Assembly (NCBI RefSeq): GCF_004634215.1
Contig: NZ_SMMH01000001.1
Location: 1 to 64,000 of the forward strand
Direction: 5' to 3'
DNA from: Deinococcus fonticola
Lineage (GTDB): Bacteria; Deinococcota; Deinococci; Deinococcales; Deinococcaceae
DNA: 64,000 nt
The notes beneath the pieces are model-generated. The model worked only from the letters and a program-made list of their open reading frames with translations, did not search any database and was not told where the DNA came from. How positions within the stretch are numbered: the first letter of the stretch is position 1; every line of letters starts with the position of its first letter. Below, piece after piece: positions 28,517-36,589 of the stretch. The position numbers and the translations under genes were made by a program.

Positions 28517-28912
28517 TCAGGCGGTCTTGACGGCGCTCACGATGACCTGGAGGTCTCGCTTGCTCACGGCGCGGAACACGGGGGTGGTGCTGGCGGTGTC
28601 GGCTTCGCGCGCCACGGCGGTCAGGCCGAACAGGTCGCCGGCCGAAAGCCCGGCGGCGTCGTCAGCGTGGAAGCGGTAGCCGTCGCCAAGAACGGTGATT
28701 GCCTCACCGGCGTACGCCTTGCGGGGGCTCGTGATGCCGTGGAACACGTCCCCGGCCTTGGCGGCGAACACGCGGCGCATGCCAGCGGCGTCAGCCTTGA
28801 TGGTGCAGGGGGTGCAGGCTTCCAGGTCCTCACCAGCCTTGAGGCCGGTGATTTGAACTCCAGTCCAGCTCTTGCCGTCGATGTCTGCTTTGGTGCTGAT
28901 GGTGAACTTCAT
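28517..28912 (-). CDS. Capsid decoration protein
   Basis: A 131-residue beta-rich protein between scaffold and capsid genes. Features fit head-decoration or DUF2190-like stabilisers: GMRRVFAAKAGDVFHGITSPRKAYAGEAITVLGDG has the repeated Gly-turn pattern of a small beta barrel. It starts MKFTISTKADIDGKSW and ends in a basic helix. Such proteins cement the capsid after expansion. Assigned by position and pattern. Confidence 0.65.
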   Translation of the reverse strand: MKFTISTKADIDGKSWTGVQITGLKAGEDLEACTPCTIKADAAGMRRVFAAKAGDVFHGITSPRKAYAGEAITVLGDGYRFHADDAAGLSAGDLFGLTAVAREADTASTTPVFRAVSKRDLQVIVSAVKTA

Positions 28913-28924
28913 GGTCTACTCCTT

Positions 28925-29710
28925 TTAGAAAACGGGGCTGGGGATGTTGATCCCTTCAACCTTGGTCACGTTGGCCGGGGTCGCGCTCGCCTTCGACGGC
29001 ACGATCACAGGCTGGCTGGCGTTCGCATCTGCGGTCACAGGCTCACCCGTGATCCTCAATGCGGCCTCGAACCCCTTGACGTCGGGGTGGTCAGAGAGAG
29101 GCGTGAACCCGGTCTCCGTGCCCTTCTCGTCGCGTGCAGGGATTCCCCACACGTCCTGCTCCACGTCCTCGCCCTTGTCGTTCTTCGACTTGACCTTGCG
29201 CAGCTCAGGCACGCCCTGCTCGTCGCGCAGGACCTTGGCCAGCTTGCCGGGATCGAACTTCAGCGCAGCCGCAGCCTTGCCAAACGCGTTCTCACGCTCA
29301 AGGGTGTCAGCGGTCGCAGCGCGGGCGAACTTCGCTTCCGCAGCCTTCACGCCGTCCTCGGGCTTCTCCGGGTCAATGCCGAGCTTCTTCAGGGCTTCCT
29401 GCGCCTTCGCCAGCTGCTTGCTCACGGTGTCGGAACTTCCGGCGTCGCTCTTCAGCTTGGCAATGGCGGCTTTCGCAGCGTCAGCGGCAGCGTCCTCGTC
29501 GTTGGGGTCGAGTTCGAGCCCCAGGTCGGTGATGATCTTGGCATAGACGCGGTGGAAGCGGCGCACACTGGCGTTCTGCTTCTCGCGGTCGGCCACGTCG
29601 GCACGTGCAGCCTTGCCGGCGCGCTCAGCGTCCCCGTCGTTGGCGTCGAGGTACTCCTGCCAGGTGCGAGCGCTCAGGATGGGAAGGTGGATCTTGGGGG
29701 TCTTCTGCAT
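28925..29710 (-). CDS. Scaffolding protein
   Basis: A 261-residue, highly charged, helix-rich protein (AAADAAKAAIAKLKSDAGSS; QLAKAQEALKKLGIDPEKPE) with Ala/Lys/Glu-rich coiled regions and a disordered C-terminus (VTADANASQPVIVPSKASAT). This composition and the location between portal and capsid genes are characteristic of phage scaffold proteins that guide shell assembly and then leave. No protease domain is fused. Confidence 0.75.
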   Translation of the reverse strand: MQKTPKIHLPILSARTWQEYLDANDGDAERAGKAARADVADREKQNASVRRFHRVYAKIITDLGLELDPNDEDAAADAAKAAIAKLKSDAGSSDTVSKQLAKAQEALKKLGIDPEKPEDGVKAAEAKFARAATADTLERENAFGKAAAALKFDPGKLAKVLRDEQGVPELRKVKSKNDKGEDVEQDVWGIPARDEKGTETGFTPLSDHPDVKGFEAALRITGEPVTADANASQPVIVPSKASATPANVTKVEGINIPSPVF

Positions 29711-29816
29711 GTGATACCTCCTGCCGGTGATTCACGCGGCATAGGTGAAAGCCAGCCGCACTGGGCTGGACGTGGCTTTGCGCTGGTCTTACGGCGGAAC
29801 TTCCCCCGCCAGCGCG

Positions 29817-31433
29817 CTACTGATCGGCCGTCTGATCCACCTGGTTCACAGGTGGTGTGGTGGTCTGCTGCTCGGGTCGGCTCGTCTCTTCCTTCTCGAT
29901 GATCTGCTGCTCGGCGTCGGGGTCGGCGATGCCCGCCGTGGTCTGCAGGGTCTGCCGGCTGATCGCGCCAGCCTTCCAGAGCTCAAGCCAGATCCTGATG
30001 GTGTCAGCGCTGGGCTCGAAGATCTTCTGCCGGCAGGTGACACTCGGGCGCAGGCCGTCGTAGCGGTTCGGCTGCCCCTGCACGATCGCCGACACGCGCA
30101 TGGCCAGGGTCAGGATGTCCCTGATGAAGCTCTCGACGGCTGTGGCGCATCTGGCCACGGCGCGCAGGTAGGGCCCGGTGCTGGTCTCGCGGGATCTGCC
30201 GCTCGCAGTCGCGTCCCCGGCAATCAGCATGAACTGCTGCCTGAGGATGCCGTAGAGGTCAGCGGTGGCCTGATCGATGGCGGCCTGAATAGCCTTGGGC
30301 TCATCCGGGCTGAGCTTGGTCACGCTCGCGCCGGGGTAGAGCTTCGTGCGCGTGATGGTCACAGGCTCCCCGTCCTCGCCCATCCTGCCGGTGTCTTCCA
30401 CCTCAGTCACTTGCGATGGAGCGAGCCAGGCCTCAGCGCCCGCACCGTTGATGGGGCGCGGCCTGCCGTCCTCATCGAGCGCAGGGTCCAGGCCGATGAA
30501 CAGGGTCTTCTCGAACACGGCATAGCGGGTGTTGCGGCTCATCGCGGTCGTGCCCACGTTGCGCGCGTCCTGCACTCCCAGCGCGTCAGGCGTGATCATG
30601 CGGCGAGGCATCTTCAAGTTCAGCAGGTAGAGAAGCCCGCCAAGGTCAAGCGGCTGTCCGGTCGTCACTCCACCGGCGCTGTCCACCACCCTCACCACGG
30701 TGCGCTCCTGATCGTCGAGGCTGCTCACTTCCCACTCGGTCTTCAGCGTCGCCTGGCCTCCCGTCCACACGCGGGTCACGCCGTAGCGCTCCATGGTGTC
30801 GGGGTCTTGATAGATCCCCGCATCCCCGGGCTCAGGCATCACAAGGTGCAGCGGGTCCAGGCTCTTCGCGGCCTCGCGCTTGCTCAGCCGGCCCATCCTA
30901 TCGATGTAGCGCGCCGGGATACGCGGGCGCACCGGCTGATTCCCGTGAGCCAATGCTCCGATGACCGCCGTCTGGATGAAGCTCGGCAGGTCGCGCTCAT
31001 CCCACCAGGCCGTGGCCACGGACTCGATCTCGTCGATCAGCGCCTGCTCCTGCTCGTTGGGCCTCTCGCCGTCCGCGAGTGGACGCTCGACTACGAAGCT
31101 CCAGTCCGCCTCGTCCGCACCGATCCCGTCAGCGAGCAGCTCGATGCCCTCGCGCAGCACGTTCCTGAAGGTGAAGCTGCGCCGGATGGCCTGCACCTGC
31201 GCGGGGTATCCGGGCGCGGTCTTCGGCAGCAGGTCGCCGGTCCAGTAGCTGATGTCGGTCTCGCCCGTCCCGCCGATCACCTTGCCGTCCGCGCCCAGGA
31301 TGGTCAGCGGGCGCTGAGGCGACAGTTGGTAGCCGTTCATGTAGTCGACGATGCGCCGGGTGTTGCCGTCGCTGAAGGTCGCCACGATGGCTTCGAGGTC
31401 GGTCGGTTTTGGATTCTCAGGGTCGAAGCTCAT
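29817..31433 (-). CDS. Portal protein
   Basis: A 538-residue protein after the terminase and before the scaffold, the position and size of the dodecameric portal that anchors the packaging motor. Helices and wing-like regions are visible, with LYGILRQQFMLIAGD and AVARCATAVESFIRDILTLAM near the C-terminal stem/crown, and a Pro/Thr/Gln-rich disordered tail. The ring role is inferred from synteny. It overlaps the JAMM-type peptidase gene by 17 bases. About 106 bases with no gene follow it. Confidence 0.8.
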   Translation of the reverse strand: MSFDPENPKPTDLEAIVATFSDGNTRRIVDYMNGYQLSPQRPLTILGADGKVIGGTGETDISYWTGDLLPKTAPGYPAQVQAIRRSFTFRNVLREGIELLADGIGADEADWSFVVERPLADGERPNEQEQALIDEIESVATAWWDERDLPSFIQTAVIGALAHGNQPVRPRIPARYIDRMGRLSKREAAKSLDPLHLVMPEPGDAGIYQDPDTMERYGVTRVWTGGQATLKTEWEVSSLDDQERTVVRVVDSAGGVTTGQPLDLGGLLYLLNLKMPRRMITPDALGVQDARNVGTTAMSRNTRYAVFEKTLFIGLDPALDEDGRPRPINGAGAEAWLAPSQVTEVEDTGRMGEDGEPVTITRTKLYPGASVTKLSPDEPKAIQAAIDQATADLYGILRQQFMLIAGDATASGRSRETSTGPYLRAVARCATAVESFIRDILTLAMRVSAIVQGQPNRYDGLRPSVTCRQKIFEPSADTIRIWLELWKAGAISRQTLQTTAGIADPDAEQQIIEKEETSRPEQQTTTPPVNQVDQTADQ

Positions 31434-31821
31434 GTGGCACCTCCTCCAGCTCCAGCTGATGGTTCATGCGGAACACGCGAAGCACGCCGCCGGTGATGAT
31501 GGGAAAGTCGAGGAAGGGCAGGGACGGGAAGAGTAGATCAGCCGCCTCACGGAAGTCCGCGATGTCCACCTCGCTAGGCCCCTGCGGCGTCCCCGCTGGA
31601 TGCGAGTGCCAGTAGCCCAGGTAGCGCAGGCCAGAAGCGGCGGCGAGATCAGCCGCGAGCTGATGCCCTGGATCACACAGGGTCAGGTGGTGCGTGCCCC
31701 GGTCATCGCCGGGCAGCGGTCCAGTGCAGGACATGACGTGCCCAGGCGTGCCGAAGATCAGGCCGCCCTGCTCGCGCGGATCGTCCAGGTCGTAGGGCAG
31801 TTCACAGTGGAGAACCAGCAT
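31417..31821 (-). CDS. JAMM/MPN-type metallopeptidase
   Basis: A 134-residue single-domain protein. The JAMM zinc motif is visible: GYWHSHPAGTPQGPSEVD at about residues 68-85, giving the two histidines, serine and aspartate, with one residue more than usual between HxHP and S; the upstream glutamate may be in DDPREQGG (about residue 17). Known JAMM proteins cleave isopeptide or peptide bonds; a fused copy occurs in lambda tail protein K. Here it stands alone between terminase and portal, suggesting a head-assembly or injected function. Confidence 0.75.
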   Translation of the reverse strand: MLVLHCELPYDLDDPREQGGLIFGTPGHVMSCTGPLPGDDRGTHHLTLCDPGHQLAADLAAASGLRYLGYWHSHPAGTPQGPSEVDIADFREAADLLFPSLPFLDFPIITGGVLRVFRMNHQLELEEVPHELRP

Positions 31822-32212
31822 GCTTCCTGATCACCTCCCTGATGTCCGGCCTCTGCATCATCACGGCACTGATGTACTCTTCCTGTGCTCGCGTCCACGC
31901 GCGGTCGATCATCGCGGCGACGGGCCCATCCACGCCCTGCTCAAGCACCTCAGCGAATGCGGTGAAGGGCCAGTGGCTGATGTGGCACAGCTCGTGGGCG
32001 ATGGTGTCCACCAGCTCAGCGTGGTCATCGATGCGGTCCGGCCAGAGGTTGATGGTGGCGATGCGGTAGTCCACGCGGGTCACGCAGGTGCCCATGTTGC
32101 CGTCCTCTTCGTCGTCGTCCCGGACGCTCCAGCGGATGCTCCACTCCTTGCCGATCCCCAGCAGCGGCCTGAGCTCGCGCTCCATCCGCCTGCACAGTTG
32201 GAGAAGACTCAT
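31802..32212 (-). CDS. HExxH-type zinc metallopeptidase-like protein
   Basis: A 136-residue protein whose ATG 32212 overlaps the terminase stop (ATGA). It contains DTIAHELCHISHW (HELCH, a zinc-binding HExxH motif, about residue 76), followed by a helix-rich C-terminus. The small size and motif surroundings resemble SprT/minimal gluzincin-like proteins. It overlaps the JAMM-type gene by 20 bases, so two different peptidase folds are adjacent and coupled. Catalytic activity and substrate are unknown. Confidence 0.65.
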   Translation of the reverse strand: MSLLQLCRRMERELRPLLGIGKEWSIRWSVRDDDEEDGNMGTCVTRVDYRIATINLWPDRIDDHAELVDTIAHELCHISHWPFTAFAEVLEQGVDGPVAAMIDRAWTRAQEEYISAVMMQRPDIREVIRKHAGSPL

Positions 32213-33852
32213 ACGTAGCTCCGTGGCTTCTTGACCACAACCACCGAGCGTTGCGTCTTCGGTCTGTGCAACATCTGCGCCGCCCACGCGTCAGCGTCCG
32301 CGAGGTCGTACGGCTTGTTCTCAGGCAGCCGCTTCAGGGCGCGGAAGAGGGACTCATGCGTACCGATGGCGTCCAGCAGCTCGCCGCGCTCACGCATGCC
32401 TTTGGCGTACTGCCAGCGCTCGCGCTTCCCGCCGGTCGCCGTCGTGGCCTTCACCTCTGCGTAGCGAGGGATCGGCGTGTCCGGGCTCAGGGTCCCGTCA
32501 TTCACCATCTCGGCCCACGTGCGTCTGAAGCTGTCGCGCCACAGGTCCCCGCCCTGGTTCGTCTCGATGCCCAGCGTGCTGGCCTCGAGATCCACCGCCA
32601 CCTGGATGGCCCGGCGCATCAGCGGCGCGGTGCCTTCTCTGCCTTCCCATGAATGCAGCGTCACCACCTGCCCGGTCGTTGCTCTGCCTGCCGCAGCGAT
32701 GGCCTGATTGTCGCTCGCGTCTGTTGCGGTCACGGCGATGTCGCACCACACCTGCACGTCCTCGAAGTCGAAGGCGTCGCGGTCCACGGGATGGAACTGG
32801 TAGCCCGCATACAGGCTGCCGCGCTCGTCCTTGATCTCGTTCTGCACTTCTGCGATGAACTCGTCCGGGCCGATCTGGTTCAGCAGATCCTCGAGCACCG
32901 GGATGGGGCGAGCCTCTGGCCACGTCGGGATTCCGCCCGTGATCCGATAGATAGGTCGGTGCGTCTCCGGATCCCTGCCGCTCATGTCGTACGTGAAGCC
33001 ATCGATGGCCTTATGCGGTCCGGAGACGTAGGCGCTCATCAGGAAGTCGCGCGGGAACTCCGGGTTCACGTCCGCCAGGCGCGTCACCACCCCGTGCGGC
33101 GTGATCAGGTTCTGCATGACCATCACCGCAGCGCCAGGAGCCCCGGCCGGGATGATCGAAGCGCGGATCGTCTCGAGCTTCTTCTCTGTCATCAGGAGGC
33201 TGTCTTTGCGCGAGTCGATGTCGTCGAACACGATCAGGTCAGGGCGGGCGTCGTCGAGGTTCAAGCCTCGAATCGCAGAGTCCAGCCCCGCAGCGTCGAT
33301 GATCAGCCCAGAGTCGGTCCACACTCGGCTTCGACGCCAGCCCATGGAGTTGCCGTGGACACCCTTCTTCGCACGCGCAAGCTTGGGGTAGTGCCTGCGC
33401 ACGCCCGTGGAGGCCAGGATCTGCCCGATCCCTTGCACGCTGCTGTCGGCCATGTCCTGATTGGCTTGCACGTACAGCACGTAGCGGTAGCCCAGGGTCG
33501 CAAGCGCCACGGGGGCGCGCCTGGCGTTGGTCGTCTTTGAGTACCCGCGCGGCCATATGAACGCGCCAGCGCTTGCCTTGCTGGGGTCACGCTTGAAGAT
33601 CCAATTCCAGTAGTCGAGCTGGAACGGTGCCAGCGGGGCAGTGAAGGTGCCAGGCCACAGGGCGCGCAGCCACTCCTCTGGATCGGTCGGCGCAGGCGGC
33701 CCGTCACCGAGGTCGACCTTAGTTGATCGTCCGGCCAGCCCCTGCTGTATGCCCTGCGAGAGCCCCTGCGACAGCAGCGATCTCTGGCTCGGGTTCGATT
33801 CCGTCGACCCTTCGCTCGAAGGCGCGGAGAAGAGCATCTCGCTCAGCTTCAT
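32209..33852 (-). CDS. Terminase large subunit
   Basis: A 547-residue packaging motor. The ATPase part has a Walker-A-like WPRGYSKTTNARR (about residues 99-111), an atypical P-loop as in many TerL proteins, and Walker B LIVFDDID (about residues 206-213). The RNase H-like nuclease domain shows CDIAVTATDASDNQA (first acidic residue, about 380), IETNQGG and a final DLADADAW aspartate cluster. AGGTGGGC upstream supports ATG 33852. The gene overlaps the small-subunit gene by 134 bases. It cuts and translocates phage DNA into the prohead. Confidence 0.9.
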   Translation of the reverse strand: MKLSEMLFSAPSSEGSTESNPSQRSLLSQGLSQGIQQGLAGRSTKVDLGDGPPAPTDPEEWLRALWPGTFTAPLAPFQLDYWNWIFKRDPSKASAGAFIWPRGYSKTTNARRAPVALATLGYRYVLYVQANQDMADSSVQGIGQILASTGVRRHYPKLARAKKGVHGNSMGWRRSRVWTDSGLIIDAAGLDSAIRGLNLDDARPDLIVFDDIDSRKDSLLMTEKKLETIRASIIPAGAPGAAVMVMQNLITPHGVVTRLADVNPEFPRDFLMSAYVSGPHKAIDGFTYDMSGRDPETHRPIYRITGGIPTWPEARPIPVLEDLLNQIGPDEFIAEVQNEIKDERGSLYAGYQFHPVDRDAFDFEDVQVWCDIAVTATDASDNQAIAAAGRATTGQVVTLHSWEGREGTAPLMRRAIQVAVDLEASTLGIETNQGGDLWRDSFRRTWAEMVNDGTLSPDTPIPRYAEVKATTATGGKRERWQYAKGMRERGELLDAIGTHESLFRALKRLPENKPYDLADADAWAAQMLHRPKTQRSVVVVKKPRSYV

Positions 33853-34462
33853 CGATGCCCACCTCCCTGGTCGCCTCGATCAGGGCCAGCCCCACCTTCG
33901 GCAGCATCCTGGCGAACGCTGCGAGTGGGATCATGCCTTCCTTGCGCTGGCTCTGGATCGTCTTGGCTAGCGAGCCGATCTTGTCCAGGAAGTTGCCCGC
34001 CTGGAGGATGTCCACGATCTGCTTGGGCTTGGCTGCGCTCCCGCCGATCTGGTAGCTCTCGTGCCAGGCCAGCAGCGCAGCGGTCATCGCGTCGTAGCGC
34101 TCGACGTAGTCCTGCACCAGCGCGCGCAACAGGGCGAGCTCGGGCAGCAGGTTCATGGGGTCGTCGTCGATGATGGCGTCATCAATGAGTTGGCGGAGAC
34201 GCGGGGATGCGTTGATTTCGGCATAGCGCAGGCTCGTCTTCTGGCCAACCCCGCCATGCAGCTTGCAGCGGCCCTCACCTGGATGGTCGGTTCCCCACCC
34301 TGCTGGCCTTGCACATGGCTTGCCTGACCTGTTCTTCGCGCCGCAGGTCGAGAGCTTCTCACGGCTCACCCTGGTGGTCCCCTGCTTGCCCGGCGTGCGC
34401 CTCAGATGTGCATCTGTCATGGGGATGGCCGCAGCTGGCGCTTTGGTTTTCCTAGGTGCCAT
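33719..34462 (-). CDS. Terminase small subunit-like protein
   Basis: A 247-residue protein immediately before the large subunit. Residues about 40-75 form a zinc-ribbon-like cluster with CGAKNRSGKPCARPAG and CKLHGG (two Cys pairs and His), as in phage small-terminase-type proteins that begin with a GKPC....LHGG block. The rest is helical. ATG 34462 has AGGAGGTG upstream. Its last 134 bases also encode the start of the large subunit. DNA recognition at the packaging site is the inferred role. Confidence 0.7.
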   Translation of the reverse strand: MAPRKTKAPAAAIPMTDAHLRRTPGKQGTTRVSREKLSTCGAKNRSGKPCARPAGWGTDHPGEGRCKLHGGVGQKTSLRYAEINASPRLRQLIDDAIIDDDPMNLLPELALLRALVQDYVERYDAMTAALLAWHESYQIGGSAAKPKQIVDILQAGNFLDKIGSLAKTIQSQRKEGMIPLAAFARMLPKVGLALIEATREVGIDEAERDALLRAFERRVDGIEPEPEIAAVAGALAGHTAGAGRTIN

Positions 34463-34485
34463 TGCGGTCACCTCCTACGCTCTGT

Positions 34486-34800
34486 TCAGACCCGCTCGGG
34501 CCAGTGCCAGGTGCCGGGTCGCTTCTCTTTCTCATCCTGCGCCACGGTCGGCGGGAAAAACACCCCGGTCGGGTTCAGCACACAGAGGGACACGATGATG
34601 TCCCGTGAACCCGTATGCACCCCGGTCACGATCGCCGCCCGGTGCTGCGGCGCGTACTCGCCCCCCGGCGTTCCGTAGCTCACGTAGTGCACGATGCGGC
34701 CCACAGTCGGGATCTGCTTGCGCTCCTGGGTTTGGACGGGCTGCGTGGGCCACTCGGGCTCACCAGAGGCGGGGGTCGGGTTGTTGTTGTACAGGGTCAT
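34486..34800 (-). CDS. Hypothetical phage protein
   Basis: A 104-residue protein with a disordered N-terminus (MTLYNNNPTPASGEPEWPTQ) and a compact beta-type C-terminal domain (TVGRIVHYVSYGTPGGEYAPQHRAAIVTGVHTG broken by loops; SLCVLNPTGVFFPP). GAGGTG upstream of ATG 34800 supports the start. This GRIVHYV...AAIVTxV...N..G pattern is common in small phage proteins near terminase genes, but its function is not known to me. Confidence 0.6.
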   Translation of the reverse strand: MTLYNNNPTPASGEPEWPTQPVQTQERKQIPTVGRIVHYVSYGTPGGEYAPQHRAAIVTGVHTGSRDIIVSLCVLNPTGVFFPPTVAQDEKEKRPGTWHWPERV

Positions 34801-34846
34801 GCTTTCACCTCGGGTTGTTTGTTCTGGATTTCGAAATCCACGATCA

Positions 34847-35107
34847 TCAGCGAGGTCCCCGGCGCGTGCTCTGCTTGCGTTCCTGCCGTCTGAGTAGCGC
34901 AATCAGCTGCCCGTGGCGGTGCATGCGCAAGCCCGCGAGATTTCCCCACGGCGTGCGCCCGTTCTCAATTGCGTCATTCAGCAAGGCATGGGCCTCTGCG
35001 TTGCTCAGGCCGCGCTTGCTGAGCAATTCTGCAATGGTCAGCAGCTGAGGCAGACTGGGCTGCGTGGTGCGGACATAGTCGGGCGTGGTGTCGGGCGTGG
35101 TGGTCAT
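34847..35107 (-). CDS. Hypothetical phage protein, first late gene
   Basis: An 86-residue protein: a Thr-rich N-terminus, a helical core (LPQLLTIAELLSKRGLSNAEAHALLNDAIE) and a basic tail (RQERKQSTRRGPR). GAGAGGC upstream supports ATG 35107. It is the first gene after the late promoter and its hairpin leader. The basic tail suggests nucleic-acid binding; whether it acts in packaging or regulation is unknown. Confidence 0.55.
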   Translation of the reverse strand: MTTTPDTTPDYVRTTQPSLPQLLTIAELLSKRGLSNAEAHALLNDAIENGRTPWGNLAGLRMHRHGQLIALLRRQERKQSTRRGPR

Positions 35108-35154
35108 GATGTGCCTCTCAGGTGCGAGGGGCGGCTCGCGGTTGGATAGCAAGT

Positions 35155-35180
35155 CCCCCGGGCCGCGAATCGCCCGGGGG
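35155..35180 (-). other. Stable hairpin in late leader
   Basis: An 8-bp stem CCCCCGGG/CCCGGGGG with a 10-base loop in the untranslated leader before ATG 35107. No T-run follows on the - strand, so it is not a simple terminator. Confidence 0.55.
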
Positions 35181-35237
35181 TGCTCTGCTTGCGTCTTTGC
35201 CTGATGCGCTCTATTCAGATTTCAAGAACAAGGGCAA

Positions 35238-35264
35238 AGGCCCCGATCTGGTTTGACCGAGGCC
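35238..35264 (-). terminator. Terminator just after late promoter
   Basis: On the - strand GGCCTCGGT and ATCGGGGCC pair (9 bp with two wobbles) around a short loop, then TTTGCCCTTGTT. It ends the 39.2-35.3 kb unit, and sits about 30 bases after the predicted start of the late transcript. Confidence 0.65.
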
Positions 35265-35302
35265 CCTGCGAGCGCTATGCACAAGTTGCGCAGCGTAGAG
35301 AT

Positions 35303-35331
35303 ATGATACAGGTATTGCACACAGAAGTCAA
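35303..35331 (-). promoter_or_regulatory. Predicted late promoter
   Basis: On the - strand TTGACT (35326-35331), 17 bases, TATCAT (35303-35308). It overlaps the last codons of the upstream gene and is followed by the hairpins at 35238-35264 and 35155-35180 before the first late gene. Confidence 0.7.
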
Positions 35332-36338
35332 GCAACCCGGCAATTCCGTTGCGCTAATTCCTCATTCACGGCAACGTCCAGCATCCCGGCCAGGGTGAGC
35401 CAGGCTTCCCACGTTGCGTCTTTCACCCGGGGGGCGCGGCGCAGCTGGTCTTCACGGCCAGGGGCTACGGGGTTGACGCTCTCTTGCAACACGGTGCGCA
35501 GAGCCTCTTCCTGCTCAGGCGTCCGGACCTCCCGGGTCACGTCAAGGCGCAGGCGCTGGGCGGGGACGCTGAGCGTGATTCCCGGGCCAGTCACGATGAG
35601 GGGCGCGATCTCCACAACGTACACGGGGGAGGGCAAGCTACGCTGTGGCGGGGTGTGGCGCGGCTGGCGGCGCTTGGCGGTGGTCACGCGGGCCTTCGCG
35701 TCGGCGATCCGGGCCTCTTTGTTGCGGTGCTGTCGGGTGAGCTCCCGCAGGTGATCCGCAGCCTGAACGCGCAGCTTCAGCAACACGCGAGCGCCGCGAA
35801 TCCGCGCCCCCTGGCCCGTTGCCTTCGCGAGTTCCAGGGCCATCCGCGCTCCGGCCACGCGGGCGTCCAGGCGTTGCTGTTCACCTGGCGGGATAGTCAG
35901 CATGTGGGCGTCAAGCCAGCGGTGATAGCGCAGCAGCTCTTGCAGGCGTGCCGTTGCCTCCTGAAGGCTGAGACGGCGCAGCTCCTCGGCGACGCGTTCG
36001 CGCTCAGCCCTATCACCGGGCCGGGGCGGGGCGTACAGGTCAAGCCCCTCCAGCCGTCTCCGCCAGGCCTCCGCGCGCGCCTGATCCCGCGCGTTCCCGG
36101 TCACGGCGGCCGCCGCGATGGCTGCATCAAGCCGGGCAACCATCTCTGGACCGGCGGTGTCCCCGCGCTGCCTGAGCGACTGAGTGCTGCCCAGTCCGGC
36201 GGGGATGAACTGCGGTACGCTCATGCGCTGCTTGTACTCACGCGTACCCCCAAGCACCGCACGTGCCACCGCCTCAATGACGTGCAGCTTGACCTGGTCG
36301 TGCGCGGTTTTCTGCCATCCCACCTTTATCTCAGTCAT
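35328..36338 (-). CDS. Hypothetical helical phage protein
   Basis: A 336-residue, Arg/Ala/Leu-rich, mostly helical protein with a long coiled segment (about residues 85-225: EELRRLSLQEATARLQELLR, RQHRNKEARIADAKARVTTA) and a beta-type stretch at 245-275 (VYVVEIAPLIVTGPGITLSV). No enzymatic motif recognised. It is the last gene of the 39.2-35.3 kb unit, coupled by 4-base overlap to the gene before it. Confidence 0.55.
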   Translation of the reverse strand: MTEIKVGWQKTAHDQVKLHVIEAVARAVLGGTREYKQRMSVPQFIPAGLGSTQSLRQRGDTAGPEMVARLDAAIAAAAVTGNARDQARAEAWRRRLEGLDLYAPPRPGDRAERERVAEELRRLSLQEATARLQELLRYHRWLDAHMLTIPPGEQQRLDARVAGARMALELAKATGQGARIRGARVLLKLRVQAADHLRELTRQHRNKEARIADAKARVTTAKRRQPRHTPPQRSLPSPVYVVEIAPLIVTGPGITLSVPAQRLRLDVTREVRTPEQEEALRTVLQESVNPVAPGREDQLRRAPRVKDATWEAWLTLAGMLDVAVNEELAQRNCRVA

Positions 36339-36589
36339 TTCATCATCTCCCTGAGCGTCTGCGTGAACTTCATCCCGTCCATGCCCACCGCCGCGATCAA
36401 TTCGGTCTCGGTGGTGATCTCCGCGTACCTCGCCGGCCTGGCCTCTTGCGCGGGCTCACGCTGGGTTGTCTCTACCTGCGGTTCAAGCCACGCGCGCTCA
36501 AGTTCGCGTTGCAGTTGCGCCGCCTGCTCTTCCTTGCGCCGCTGATGGTAGCTGCGCCTCGGGGGCCCGGCCTGCCGTTGACCCCTCAC
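36335..36589 (-). CDS. Small hypothetical phage protein
   Basis: An 84-residue protein starting at GTG 36589 in a GTGA overlap with the nuclease-like gene. The N-terminal half is a very basic/Gln-rich helix (RRSYHQRRKEEQAAQLQREL) and the C-terminal half includes AEITTETELIAAVGMDGMKF. No family known. The chain of 4-base overlaps from 37960 to 35328 shows a tightly coupled operon. Confidence 0.55.
   Translation of the reverse strand: MRGQRQAGPPRRSYHQRRKEEQAAQLQRELERAWLEPQVETTQREPAQEARPARYAEITTETELIAAVGMDGMKFTQTLREMMK

Noticed and set aside
35155..35180. Second terminator in the late leader
   Set aside because: The stem is strong, but no run of T follows on the transcribed strand; kept as a hairpin only.
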